Positions 22,660 to 33,460 are shown, counted from the first letter of the stretch. The stretch: 64,000 nucleotides of DNA from Sepioteuthis lessoniana (GCA_963585895.1 OY757934.1:48799126-48863125); one strand, 5' to 3'. The notes: generated by a model not told the origin, from the letters alone. Numbers and translations: made by a program.

Positions 22660-22840
22660 AAGATGTGATACAAGGTTGATTTTTAAGCGGAGTAGAGCTG
22701 GTCTAGATTAAGAGTTTTCCTTCTCCTTGACTGCTGCATAACCAAGGCTAAAAACCTAGTCTGTCCTACTAATTATCAATACTTGCCGGGAAGATGAGAT
22801 GGATTCATGTCTTTTCCAAAGTTATTATCAATTAGGACAC
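22660..22840 (-). mobile_element. SINE-C fragment
   Basis: Reverse-complement SINE-C body: GATACAAGGTTGATTTTTAA, GCGGAGTAGAGCTGGTCTAG, GTTTTCCTTCTCCTTGACTG, then GGATTCATGTCTTTTCC. The tRNA head is lost. Confidence 0.7.
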
Positions 22841-22899
22841 TTAGGTCTTTGTATACAATAGTCATGTTTAACGTGACACAGGGTTAGCTGAAAGATACG

Positions 22900-23110
22900 G
22901 GGTAAACATCAGTGTCTCTGTATAATGAAACGGGTATTGTCTCTTTGGGTTTCTCCTTGTAATGAAATAACAATTTCACACACTCTTCTTATATACTGCT
23001 TTGGAAACGCCATCTAGTGATCATCAGCAGGCGTTCTTTGACAGGCAAGGGTAGTAATCCTGTTCATTTAGGTTGTCATAAACACTTTCGCATACACACG
23101 CTTACCTATT
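22900..23110 (+). repeat. REP3 (LTR-like) right part
   Basis: GAAACGCCATCTAGTGATCATCAG (23003 on) parallels GGCATCTAGTGGTCATTAG at 40870. Shared layout with 40.6-40.9 kb suggests an LTR-like family, but no primer site was seen. Confidence 0.4.
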
Positions 23111-23151
23111 TTTATATCTTCTTTCCTGTTTGGTTCGTACATCAATAAAAA

Positions 23152-23325
23152 TATGGCCGAGCAAGAGCAGGACGAACAGCCCGAACATACATGTAGCAGC
23201 TATGTGATGATACGGGAGTGTAGCACTGAAGACATGCCAGAGGCGATGAACAATAGGGAAAAGTGGCAAGAGAGGGTCAGGGATATCCGTGCTAGCGGCA
23301 CGACATGATGATGATGATGTTAAAA
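23152..23325 (+). pseudogene. RTE-like LINE 3' end
   Basis: The translation ends MPEAMNNREKWQERVRDIRA then SGTT-stop, followed by ATGATGATGATGATG. Upstream, after a one-base frameshift, RARAGRTARTYM and QLCDDTG read in another frame. This is the conserved C-terminus and microsatellite tail of the same LINE family as 13.5 kb. Confidence 0.78.
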
Positions 23326-23507
23326 CAGTGAGAAATACCGTTTTTATGGTAGCATGAAACTGTAATCATTGATATTCATCGAAGTGCATATAAGTATATA
23401 TGTGCATCGGCATGTTCTCGAGTAGTGAACGATTTCATGTAATGAATGATCCCTAATTTTTACCAATAAAAAAGTGTTTTATTATATATTGCTTATAATA
23501 AACGACG

Positions 23508-23795
23508 CCCGTGGTGTAATGGTTATCGTCGCAGGATGTGGACACGACGACACGAGTTCAAATCCTGGACGAGCCTGATTACATTTCACATAGCACTAAT
23601 ACCCTTGGGAAAGGTATGAATCCAAATATTCTCCCTCTAGCTATGGGTAAATAGTAGGGCAGACTAGGTTCTTCAGCCTTGGTGAGGCGACTAGTCTACG
23701 AGAAGGAAAACTCTGAATTAAAACCTGTTAAGGTCAATTTTTAAGCGGAGTTTGTGTCATATCCTGCCCGAGCGGAGGGGTTGGTAAATAGGATG
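23508..23795 (+). mobile_element. SINE-C with 10-bp target duplication
   Basis: All SINE-C landmarks present. ATAAACGACG occurs at 23498-23507 and 23796-23805. Confidence 0.9.
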
Positions 23796-23988
23796 ATAAA
23801 CGACGGTAATTTTGACATGTTCAAAAACCTATCAGGTGTAATGATCAACACTTTGTTTTTGAGGAGAAAAATTAGCCATAAAAATTCAATCATTTGTCGA
23901 GTGCTCGTGGAAGTGAGCGTATTTATACAGGTGTGTGTTGTTATTAGTAGCGTATATAAATTTATGCATATGAACGTGCATGTGTATA

Positions 23989-24222
23989 AATAAAGTAAAG
24001 TTAGCGACCGTAGTCGAGGGTGGCCCAAAGGCTCCCTTTTCGATAGCTACTGCACCATGGTGTAGGGGAGGGCGCAACTCTTTTCCCTGGATTGCTTCAA
24101 TTTACCCTTGATCCTTACCTTATAATGCTGTGTGTTAAGCAAGGTATCATCAAGTACCATTTTTTGAGTCTTTGGTATAATTCGACCTGGGATTGAACTC
24201 AGGTCTCTCGGGCCATTGGCGA
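23989..24222 (-). mobile_element. SINE-A copy
   Basis: Minus-strand order: B box GAGTTCAATCCCAGGTCGAA, ATACCAAAGACTCAAAAAAT, ...GGGAGCCTTTGGGCCACCC, GGTCGCTAACTTTACTTTA. The extreme tRNA head is missing. Confidence 0.85.
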
Positions 24223-24349
24223 CATGTGTATAGTAGTATTTAAAGGATGGCTAAACAAATTACGAAAGTCGACAGATTTTGATAGATAATAAAACAGAAA
24301 GAGAAGGATTACTTGATGGGGATGAAAGTATTAGTTTTTTAAATATCAG

Positions 24350-24926
24350 ATTTGGTTTGGTTTGGTTTATTGGGTTTTATGGCATATCAACCTTTGTTGG
24401 TTATTTAACGCCAAATCCATTTTTATGTAAATAATCTGTTCTATTTCAAACAATTCAGTTTAGCATCAGTACAGTTTAATCGTCAAAAACATTTCTATTT
24501 CAAACTATTCAAGCAGTTATATGTAACAATTCAGCTAAGTGTAAATACAGTTTTAATGCCGAAAAACAGTTCTATTCAGTTAAGCATAAGCACGCAGTTT
24601 AAATGTAAGTACGGTTTAATTGTCAAAAACGTTTCTATTTTAAGCTATTCAGTTTACTCAAACAATTCAGTTTAGCATAAGTATGCTGTTAGTTCTATTT
24701 AACCCATAGATAGGGCCCTATCAGGTGCTATCACTCCGGGCCAGAGTGGACCTGGGAGCGATGGCAATAAAGGGGTACTCCGCATTCCCCAAAGCTCCAG
24801 CACTGCTGGAACCTCACCATCAGATTATTTAGTGTCATATCAAGGACACTCGTTGGGGGGTTCTTACCCCTCTGCAGAGAAGCAGTCGGTGTATTCTACA
24901 GCTCCAGCCGACTGGGCGAGAATTGT
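24350..24926 (-). repeat. REP1 copy, near full-length
   Basis: Reverse order: CCAAA end, tail complement (ATGGCATATCAACC...GGTTATTTAACGCC), sub-repeats, GGGCCAGAGTGGACCTGGGA, GGTTCTTACCCCTCTGCAGA, and the terminal GCTCCAGCCGACTGGGC. Confidence 0.85.
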
Positions 24927-24929
24927 GAT

Positions 24930-25837
24930 TTTTGTTTCAATTGTTCAGGTCTTATGGGAGACAGGATTTTTAGTCTATCTTTAATGCTTTTTGGTGGACG
25001 GATTGGTGATTTATGTAACGGCTGTTTTGATGGAGATTTTGCACTTTTAGGAGTAGTTTGTGTGGGAGTGATAGATCCTACATGTGTTTTTGTTTGAACT
25101 ACAACATTGGATCTCTCTCCATTCGCAACTTGTTGCTGAGCTGGTGCTTGGTAAAATTCAACCGAGTGTAGTTTTTTCAGGTGCTCCTGAAACTTTGGCT
25201 AATCATTGGCTTCCAGCTTGATCAATTTCTCCACAAGTATTCTATATTTGGTGTTGTCATTGGTTCTATCCGCTCTCCGTGCAACGGAGGCGTAGCTGCT
25301 TTCTCCCATATAGCTCCCTACAATTCTCCGAGCGTCCAGGAAGGAAACATTCTTCTTGTGTTTAACCTCAATTATTTCTTTTTCTTTTTGGTAAACAGAG
25401 CAAGTTCTTGCGTAAGCCGGATGATCTTGTTGGCAGTTTGCACACCGAATTTCTCTCAAGTAATCTTCCTCTGCATGGTCTGGGTCCTTTTCACCGCATT
25501 TGGAACATGTCTGTCGTCCTCTACAGGCTTCCCTGTGGTGTCCAAATTTCTGACATTTGAAGCACCTCAGGGGAGCTGGGAAGTACAGTTCAACTCTCTC
25601 AAGACAATAGCCGATCTTCACCTCTTTTGGAGTTTGGGGCTTATTAAATGTTAGGATGTAAGTGTTGGTCTGGATTCGTTGTTCACCTTTTCTAATGGAG
25701 ATTCTCTTTATATTTGTAACTCTCTGTTTTCCCAGGGGTGATACTATCTTGTCTCTTCTCTCCATTCCTGATAACTCTCTTGGAAGTGTTGAGTTTATCA
25801 TGCGGATACGCTCTGCATTTCGTCGTATGAAATGTTT
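24930..25837 (-). pseudogene. Non-LTR retrotransposon ORF1 (zinc-knuckle gag-like), broken
   Basis: ORF1 of a LINE encodes an RNA-binding chaperone that packages the element's RNA. Minus-strand frame from after a TAA (25840): basic N-terminal part, then CFKCQKFGHHREAC (CX2CX4HX4C), CSKCGEKDPDHAEEDY (fourth ligand Cys replaced by Tyr), CANCQQDHPAYARTC (CX2CX3HX6C), and a linker with RILVEKLIKLEAND. A single TAG at 25199 interrupts it; the same frame continues as PKFQEHLKKLHSVEFYQAP and a Pro/Lys/Thr-rich tail to about 24930, where it meets REP1. This knuckle arrangement is familiar from Jockey/CR1-like ORF1s. No ORF2 is present. Confidence 0.82.
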
Positions 25838-26028
25838 TTAATTTTAATATGTTTTAAATGTCAGCCATAAACAGAAGTCTTCAGAGGTCAATAGGTAAGG
25901 ATATCCTTTTTTTTTTTAAAGTACGTTAGTTTTAGGTGATTTGTGCGGAAAAAAAAAAAAAAAGATTTTCTTTTCCGGAAGTCCGGACCGCATAAATTCA
26001 AGGAAGCAATCAGGAGATAAACAGACCA

Positions 26029-26031
<3 letters not shown>

Positions 26032-26087
<56 letters not shown>

Positions 26088-26096
26088 AAGAGAGAG
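26032..26096. repeat. (AG)n microsatellite
   Basis: Almost pure GA dinucleotide with two AAAG interruptions near the end. Confidence 0.95.
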
Positions 26097-26099
26097 TCC

Positions 26100-26640
26100 G
26101 GTAAACAATGTTCTTTGAATTTTAATAGTTTTTGTGGTCTCGTTGAATTTTTGGTTGATTTTTCGGCTTTCGTTTAATTTTACTTGAGTTTTCTGTTAAG
26201 CTGACTTTTAATCGAATTCTTGGGTTTTGTTTTTCAGTTGAATTTAAGTGAATTTTCTGTTTCGTAGACTTTTAGTTGAATTTAATTGAATTTCTCGAAT
26301 AACTTCTTGCCAATTTAGTTACTTTTTAGCGGTTAAAGGAGCGAGTGACACGCACTTTTCTTCTGGCTATCTTTTTTACTGCTTCACAGACTACCATCCA
26401 TGCGCTTACTGAAGTTTTGGAGTTGCTGTCGAAGAGTTGGGGCAGCCCTTCGTGCTCTACAGTCTAGGCTCACTTCTCTACTCTGAAAGCGCAAAAGTTG
26501 CTGTTAATTGGCCACATGGTGGTCAGTCCTATTCTTTTGTTTGAAATAATTTTTTTTATAATACAATATCGTCTAATTCTCATGTGACTCTAATTCTCAT
26601 TTGACTCGGGTTATTTTAAAGCTAGAAGATAGGGAATCGC
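26100..26640. other. Intergenic, unassigned
   Basis: TTGAATTT-rich degenerate repeats (26130-26300), then a GC-richer stretch. It could be the 5' UTR of the ORF1 element or an older LTR. No motif decides it. Confidence 0.25.
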
Positions 26641-26650
26641 GTTTTATCGT

Positions 26651-26726
26651 AAGTTCTTATTCACTTTTTTAAGTTGTTGTTTCTTAAGACATTTTTGCAC
26701 ACAGTCTTTTCAAATAGGAATAATTT
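26651..26726 (+). repeat. 76-bp direct repeat, left
   Basis: Matches 27485-27560 with two mismatches. Begins AAGTTCTTATTCAC and ends AATAGGAATAATTT. Confidence 0.9.
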
Positions 26727-26741
26727 ATCGTAAGTTTATAG

Positions 26742-27458
26742 TGTGGTTGAGGATAACACTATTGTTTTTAGGGTACACAAATGAATTACGAGACTTTGCT
26801 TTAACAACACAACACAACGAAAGTTTTTATTTGCAGCTTTGAGGCGGTTTGTTCTTGGTGCTGCAAGACTCGTGGTGGTTAGGCTTGTTGGATGTTTGAG
26901 ACGAAATGGCTTAGCTAGATGTTGAGATGGCAGCGTGTTGTTGGACATGTGAGGGAAGTATTCAAGGTCACCGTGTAGTTTTGTGTGTCTGGTGTTTCGG
27001 GGAGAGGCGTGTGTTGTCTCCATTAAAGTGGCCCAGAGGTGAATTGAGAGCTAGGTGTCGAGAGCGGAATAAAGGCATCGCATCGACATAGCCAATTTTG
27101 GGGGTGACATAACGTTGTTCCTGTGGTGGCGTATTGAATGTATCTAATTCATATTCAACTGGGATTCCTTAATCTAAAATATATTAGACGCAAAGAATCC
27201 ATAAATTAGATGGTTCCCTCGTTGAGTGTCCATGTTGCTGCTGCTAGTGTTAAAGCCACAGTGAGATGTCCACCTTGGGTGGCTTGTTTAGCTAAAAAGC
27301 ATCGCTAAGCAGGGACGACCAGAGACACGTCTGTTCTGGTCGCCGTCTCAAGCTGAAGAGCGTCGTTTTGGCCGCTCACCCGTTTTGCAAGCCGGAAATG
27401 AAGGTCAGGGCTGAATAGGATAAGTCATCCTGATTGGGTGAAATTGCGCGCCAAAACA
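26742..27458 (-). mobile_element. Solo LTR-like element related to the 38.2-kb LTR
   Basis: Minus-strand order matches 38211-38732: a start TGTTTTGGCGCGCAATTTCA CCC (27458 downwards), GGATGACTTATCCTATTCAG, ACCATCTAATTTATGGA, CCCAGTTGAATATGAATTAG, then a roughly 200-bp stretch missing from the 38-kb copy, and an AATAAA (minus strand, near 26838). Boundaries are TG...CA by comparison. No internal domain is attached. Confidence 0.65.
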
Positions 27459-27484
27459 AAATACGAGATTTTCCTCTTCTCTAC

Positions 27485-27560
27485 AAGTTCTTATTCACCT
27501 TTTTAAGTTGTTGTTTCTTAAGACATTTTTGCACACAGTCTTTTCAAATACGAATAATTT
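27485..27560 (+). repeat. 76-bp direct repeat, right
   Basis: Second copy of the repeat at 26651. It continues into a REP1-derived segment. Confidence 0.9.
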
Positions 27561-27790
27561 TCAAACATATCTATTAGATAGAAGCCTAACAGGAACTGCT
27601 ACTTCAGGTAATAGTGGATATGTCAATTATATCAATGAAGCAGTACTCTGCGGATCTCCAGAATTGGGGCCTCATCATCAGATGGGATATTGTGTCATAC
27701 TCAGAACGCTCCCTTTTGGGGTGTGTGAATTTGTGTGAGGGAGGGCTCTTACCCCTCTGCAGAGGATACAATTAGTGGATTCTAAGCGGC
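27561..27790 (-). repeat. REP1 head/body, partial
   Basis: GGGGCCTCATCATCAGATGG, GTGTCATACTCAGAACGCTC and GCTCTTACCCCTCTGCAGAG in reverse REP1 order; sub-repeats and tail are absent. Confidence 0.65.
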
Positions 27791-27863
27791 TGTTTCATTT
27801 TAGGAAAAAGTACATTGTAAGACAAGAAATAAACAAGTGAAGTTTATTGGAAAGAATAGAGTT

Positions 27864-28102
27864 TGGTTTGGTTTCTTTGTTTAATGGCATATCAACTCTT
27901 TTTAGGTTATTTAATGCCGAAGCCATTCTCCTAGAAGAACCGTAGTGGTACTATTTAACCCATAGCTGGGAGGATAAGAGGGTTCATACCTTTCCCAAGG
28001 GTATTTGCCCGAAAGTGAACATAATAGCACGACTGGAGTACGAACTCACGTACTATGATTCCGCAGTCCATCGCTTTAACCATTACACCACGAGGACACC
28101 CC
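27864..28102 (-). mobile_element. SINE-B with 11-bp target duplication
   Basis: Complete reverse SINE-B (tail ATGGCATATCAAC...TTTAATGCC, CATACCTTTCCCAAGGGTAT, GAGTACGAACTC, AACCATTACACCACGAGG). AGAATAGAGTT at 27853-27863 and 28103-28113. Confidence 0.92.
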
Positions 28103-28249
28103 AGAATAGAGTTAGTGCAGGCATATGTCGGAAATTGACAGGAAAATTTAAAAACAAATATATATTTTAGCTTGGACATACAGATATTAATGAAGCTTTT
28201 AGTCTAGTACAAGGCCATAAGCATGGAGCAGTCAATGAAGTTCGAACAG

Positions 28250-28497
28250 TAGAGTCTTCGCCAAAGGTCCGGGAGATCGGGGTTCAATCCCAGGTCGAGT
28301 CATACCAAAGACTCAAAAAATGATACTTGATGCCGCCTTGCTTAACACTCATCACTATAAGGTACGGATCAAGGGTAAAGTGGAGCAATCCAGGGAAAGG
28401 AGTAGCGCCCTCCCCTACACCTTGGTGTAGTAGCTATCGAAAAGGGAGCCTTCGGGTTACTCTCGACTAAAGTCGCCAACTTTACTTACTTACTTAT
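28250..28497 (+). mobile_element. SINE-A copy
   Basis: CTTCGCCAAAGGTCCGGGAG, B box GGGGTTCAATCCCAGG, full body and the end CGCCAACTTTACTTACTTAC. The first roughly 25 nt of the head are replaced. Confidence 0.88.
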
Positions 28498-28689
28498 GGT
28501 GGCAAAATTTGGTTAGAGACCTCGTTTCGAGGATCAACTCGTTGGGGCATCCAGTGCAAATCGAACTCATTAGCAATGGCCAAACAGAGCTAAGCTCGAT
28601 AAACGTTATACTATTTGAGAGGCTTCTGGATCGAGCTCATTCCAGAATAATTGTTTCATTGAAAGGCATGAATCTATCTGTTCTCCCTC

Positions 28690-28990
28690 TAGTTAAATAG
28701 TTTTAAGTATTCCTATCTAATTCTAATAATTATATGGTTTCAATTAAATATTCCTATTTAAGGATGATAATCATTTGTTTGCTCACCATTATATGGTTTG
28801 AAGTATGGCTATTAAACATTAGTAACTCTATTCATCAATTATGCCTATTTAATACAAATAATTTGAGCAACGGTTTCAAATAACCAATAATAATGATAAT
28901 GATATTAATATTAATCCCAATATGCTCACAGTTGTATGGTATCAAGTAATCTTACTTCTGCAGAAGTGCAATTGGCGTATTCTATTGCCC
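28690..28990 (-). repeat. REP1 sub-repeats and head, partial
   Basis: Reverse sub-repeats (AAGTATTCCTATCTAATTCT, TCATTTGTTTGCTCACC) then TCTTACTTCTGCAGAAGTGC. The central body is deleted. Confidence 0.55.
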
Positions 28991-29475
28991 TAGGCGATTG
29001 GACTGGATACCAAAAAAGTATTCTTTGCCTTTAAGATGTAAATTAAATTTCCGTGATTTATTTCGGAAGGTCTTATTTACCAACCCCTCCGCTCGGGCAG
29101 GATATGACACAAGGTCAATTTTTAAGCGGAGTTTAACAGGTTTTAATTCAGAGTTTTCCTTCTCCTAGACTGGGTTCTTCAGCCTTGGTGAGGCAACTAA
29201 TCTGCCCTACTATTTACCCATAGCTGGAGAGAGAATAATTGGATTCATACCTTTCCCAAGGGTATTAGTGCTATGCGAAATGCAATCATCCTCGTCCAGG
29301 ATTTGAACCCGATTCGTCGTGTCAATTTCCTACGACGATAACCATTACACCACGGGCACCTCCATTTATTTCGGATGGTAGGGAGGGGGATTCGGTTCTT
29401 CGACGATTAGGGATACTATAATTTTCTTTTACTCTGAAGTAACATCAAAAGTTATCGAACTTTACCGAAAATAAT
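28955..29475 (+). repeat. Duplicated segment, copy 1 (carries SINE-C)
   Basis: 28955-29067 plus 29364-29475 match 31440-31660 almost base for base (AAAAAAGTATTCTTTGCCTT, ATTCGGTTCTTCGACGATTA, TCTGAAGTAACATCAAAAGT). Copy 1 differs by holding a SINE-C. Confidence 0.9.
29068..29363 (-). mobile_element. SINE-C with target duplication and preserved empty site
   Basis: Full reverse SINE-C. ATTTATTTCGGA at 29056-29067 and 29364-29375; the paralogous segment has it once, at 31552-31563, with no SINE. Confidence 0.95.
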
Positions 29476-29517
29476 ATTGATAATTCATACACAATCAGCA
29501 CGCTTGTAAAAGTTTGG

Positions 29518-29769
29518 GGTAGTGGGTTGAGTGTTCGCCAATGATCCGGGAGACCTGGGTTCAATACCAGGTCGCGTCATACCAAAGACTTTAAAAATGG
29601 TACTTGATACCTCCTAACTTAACACTCAGCAATATAAGGTACTATCGAGGGTAAAGTGGAGCAATCCAGGGAAAGGAGTAGCGCCCTCCCCTACACATCG
29701 GTGTCGTAGCTATTGAAAAGGGAGCCTTCTGATCGTCCTCGACTACGGCCACCAACTTTACTACTTACT
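29518..29769 (+). mobile_element. SINE-A copy
   Basis: GGGTTGAGTGTTCGCCAATG, B box GGTTCAATACCAGGTC, body and the end CCACCAACTTTACTACTTAC. Confidence 0.87.
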
Positions 29770-30408
29770 GAGAATGGTCGAGACCAGCGCTATATAAAGT
29801 GATGGTAAGTATACAGGTATTAGTACACAAGTCATTGACTACCGATATTTGGTGAATTTCCAGTTTTACATTATCATAATATATGTAACGTGTTATATAA
29901 AAATGAAAGTGCATAAAATGTCTATGCTGTTTAATCATATTCTTTTCAAATGTTGTGATACAATACAACAGACAGAAAATTTCGGAAGTTCACTGGAAAC
30001 AAATAAAGATACTGTACAAACATTGGGAAAATATCCTGACCGTAAGCCAAATCAGATAGTTTGAGAAGCAAGAGTTTAGCTAAGCTCATTAACCATTACA
30101 CCATGATGTTGAACACTTCGAAAAAAAAAAGTTGTTATATAGTGTCCTTTGTTCCGAGAGAAAAAAAAGCAGATTGTATAATTATTTCTTTTCTCTTTTT
30201 TTTTTATTGAATGAAATATTTTTTGTTAGTATTGGGAGGACGAATTGGGTCGATGTTTTCTTCATGTATCTTATCAACAGGAAATTTGAGAAGAGAGAAA
30301 ATCGGTGTCATAGTTATGAGACCACCAAACCCACTCAATCATAAATTGGCCGTTGATAATTCATCGACTTACTGATTATAATTCTTGAGTCGGTCCACCT
30401 AAACAGCA

Positions 30409-30490
30409 GCTGTGGTGGCCGAGTGGTTAAGGCGTTGGACTTGAAATCCAATGGGCAATGCCCGCGCAGGTTCGAATCCTGCCCGCAGCG
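30409..30490 (+). tRNA. tRNA-Ser-TGA: tRNA-Ser(UGA)
   Basis: 82 nt, intronless. The acceptor arm GCTGTGG pairs with CCGCAGC (one G-U), discriminator G. A box TGGCCGAGTGG; anticodon stem TTGGA/TCCAA around loop CTTGAAA (anticodon TGA); long variable arm TGGGCAATGCCCGC as required for Ser; T arm GCAGG-TTCGAAT-CCTGC. First intact member of the cluster. Followed by a T run (30497-30504), a Pol III terminator. Confidence 0.97.
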
Positions 30491-30497
30491 ATCTGAT

Positions 30498-30504
30498 TTT
30501 TTTT
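30498..30504 (+). terminator. Pol III T-run after tRNA-Ser
   Basis: Seven or more T residues about 8 nt after the 3' end of the tRNA gene. Confidence 0.6.
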
Positions 30505-30920
30505 CTAGAAAGACAAGAATACGAAAAAGTAATTAATTAAAGGCCACATTATATTTGTCCCGCTCTTATATTATGGCACCACAGGATACTTCACGGAATT
30601 TAATGTTTAGGAAGCTGGCTGAGCAGATAATTGTTAGTGAATTCGTTTCTTACTCGGCACTTCTTGTTTCTGGCCTTGTGCTTCATCAACACAAAGCTAT
30701 TTTTGAATAAATTAGAGCTGATATGGGTTGACATACCGTTGAATTAATTCATTATGGAAGTAAATACCGTATTTTCAGAATCTTATTCAGGATCCAATTA
30801 TTCAAGGGCAAAAGGTTTTTGAATAAGTAATAAGTTATTGAATAAATTAAAAAAAAATGTCAGGTTATTTGGTTTATCAATCCTTGACATTTATCTAATA
30901 CCAAAACCTGTTTATATATA

Positions 30921-31166
30921 AAAAGTAAGTAAAGTTGGCGACCGTAGTCAAGGGTGACCAGAAGGCTCCCTTTTCAATAGCTACTACATCAAGGTGTAGG
31001 GGAGGGCGCCACTCCTTTCCCTGGATTGCTCCATTTTATCCTTGATACGTACCTTATATTGCTGAGTGTTAAGTAAGGAGGCATCAAGTACCATTTTTAA
31101 AGTCTTTGGTATGACGCGACCTGGTATTGAACCCAGGTCTTCTGGACCATTGGCGAACTCTCTGCT
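30921..31166 (-). mobile_element. SINE-A copy
   Basis: Reverse SINE-A: AAGTAAGTAAAGTTGGCGAC at the tail end, ATTGAACCCAGGTC (B box complement) and CCATTGGCGAAC. It lies between tRNA-Ser genes 1 and 2. Confidence 0.88.
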
Positions 31167-31189
31167 TACTTATATATATAAAATTTTTA

Positions 31190-31510
31190 AATGAATAGTT
31201 AGTAGCTTTATTTTTAAACGAATTTGTTTGCACATCGTTTGAATGGTTGCAAGTATAGTTTATGATTAAATAGTTCTATTTGACCCATCGATGGGACCCT
31301 AAACGATACTATCACTCCGGTACCTGTTATTAATGGCAATGAAGGGCTACTCCACATTCCCCAAAGCTCCAGCATTACTGGAACCTCAGTATCAAATGTC
31401 TTATTGTCATATCCTGGACACTTGTTGTTGGGGGTGTGAGAGGTCTTACCCTTCTGCAGAAGTTCAATTGGCGTATTCTGTTGCCCCAGGCGATTGGGCT
31501 GGATACCAAA
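31190..31510 (-). repeat. REP1 partial
   Basis: Reverse REP1: TTGTTTGCACATCGTTTGAA, TTCTATTTGACCCATCGATG, CCCAAAGCTCCAGCATTACT, CTTACCCTTCTGCAGAAG, ending GGGCTGG. It merges into the duplicated segment. Confidence 0.65.
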
Positions 31511-31660
31511 AAAGTATTCTTTACTTTTAAGATGTAGATTAAATTTTCGTGATTTATTTCGGATGGTAGGGAGGAGGATTCGGTTCTTCGACGATTAGGG
31601 ATACGATAATTTTCTTTTACTCTGAAGTAACATCAAAAGTTATCGAACTTTACCGAAAAA
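31440..31660 (+). repeat. Duplicated segment, copy 2 (empty site)
   Basis: Counterpart of 28955-29475 without the SINE-C; the single target sequence is at 31552-31563. Confidence 0.9.
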
Positions 31661-31818
31661 AATTGCTATCCTTTGACATATGCGAACTTAGATGATATCA
31701 TAGATATATGAAGAAATAAATTATTATCTTAATTTGATATTAAATGATTTGAAAGTTATTGAATACCAAAATTATATAAGAATTATAAAGAAAATTAAAA
31801 GCTTATTTCAAGAATTCT

Positions 31819-31900
31819 GCTGTGGTGGCCGAGTGGTTAAGGCGTTGGACTCGAAATCCAATGGGCAATGCCCGCGCAGGTTCGAATCCTGCCTACAGCG
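31819..31900 (+). tRNA. tRNA-Ser-CGA: tRNA-Ser(CGA)
   Basis: 82 nt. Same body as its UGA neighbours but the anticodon loop is CTCGAAA (anticodon CGA, codon UCG). The acceptor GCTGTGG pairs with CTACAGC (one G-U). Variable and T arms intact. Differs from gene 1 by three or four bases, so a recent anticodon-switched duplicate is likely. Confidence 0.96.
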
Positions 31901-31904
31901 TGAA

Positions 31905-33400
31905 CAAATTTTGTTTATGAACCAATCTCATCTTTATTTTCATTCTTTTTTTTGTCAAGAGGAATACGTTTATTTAAAATAAATAAATCCAATATTTCAG
32001 TTTTAAGTGTCGAATATCTTATCTCGTTTATATGGGTAACAAACTAGGATAGTTTGATCAGTGAGTTTGATTCTCCCTGGGTGCCTCAGTACTTCCGATC
32101 TTAAGTACCAATTAATTTATACTTAGTAAGTGACAACAATGTGAAATGTTTCAGAATATGTGTAAAGATTTTGATAATAATTTAAGATCAAAAAAATATT
32201 TAAGGATAATGATAACAAAAACTAAAATTTTTTTTTTTTAGATATTAAAAATAATTATCTTTTTTTTAAAGAAATTAACAAAAAAGAAAGAAAAGAAAGA
32301 AAAAACAAAACAATAATCAATTATTCCTAGAAATCGTATTTTTTGACTAAATCAAAAATAAATTTTACCATTCACATTTACCTTTTAATTTTCTTTGTAA
32401 TTATTATATCATTATGGTTATTCAATAATTGTCAAATCATTTAATGTCAAATTAAGATAATAATCTAATTCTTCATATATCTACGATACTTTCAATGGTC
32501 GTATATGTCAAATGGATAGTAATCATTAGCAATGATTAGTATAAATGAACTTTACTTTTTGAAGTTCGACATTCAGGTCTTTCCTAAAGGGAGGTCTGGT
32601 GTGTAATTCAGGAGGTCCGGGGGCTATGGGATACGGCTCTTGCTACTCCGAAAATCATTTGTGCAACCCCTGTGAATGATGTAAACTAATTTTTGGGCGC
32701 TAATTCTTATGGCATAACATTTATACTCGCACCCTATCCATTTGTACCCGTGGGCACCGAGACTAAACTCATGCCCTGTCACCCCTGATAAGCGTGGCTG
32801 TCATTTTGTCTTTTACACCCTTCCCACAAAAAAAAGAAAAAAAAAACCCAAAACAAAACAAACAAAAACCCCTGCGCGATTCATTCTTTCTGTGTTTCAA
32901 AACAAGTTGCAGGTTCATATTTAAATATAGTGAGTAAGACACAAGGCCAGACTACCGGGTTAAATGAAGAAGGGTAGATTGTGATGCACCGAGGAAAGAA
33001 TCAGCTTTCGAAATCCTGGCAATTTATTTTTTTCATTTGAATACCTTCATTCGGCGAGAGGAAGAAATTCATATTTATTTCTGCCACGTGTCAGACTAAA
33101 AAAAGAAAAGAAAGAATTATTGATTCGTTTTTCCTTTTTGCTGATTTCACACGCTGTGGATGAATAGCAAACAACATCCACAGCTTGTAAATGATTCGAG
33201 ATCACTGGATTCGCACGAAGTACTCCATACTTCTGGCCTTGAGCCAAACTAAATGTATAAGAATGGCCGATCAATATCAAACTGAATTTTATCCTTGTTC
33301 CTTTAAAGTTACAATTCGCTAATTCTAATTGATTTTGGTTTGAAATTGTATTAAACAATTAAATTATTTCGAAGTTTCCAAGTTAAAATGAATAATATCG
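31905..33400. other. Intergenic, nothing recognised
   Basis: AT-rich. A degenerate B-box-like GTTTGATTCTCCCTGGGTG at 32065 and a C-rich stretch at 32740-32830. No gene or known repeat. Confidence 0.35.
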
Positions 33401-33460
33401 ATCGAGACTTTACGAGACACGGAAATTCACAATATTAAAAAAAGACAAAAATAAAATTCA

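Noticed and set aside
25181-25654. 157-codon plus-strand open frame
   Set aside because: Antisense shadow of the zinc-knuckle ORF1.
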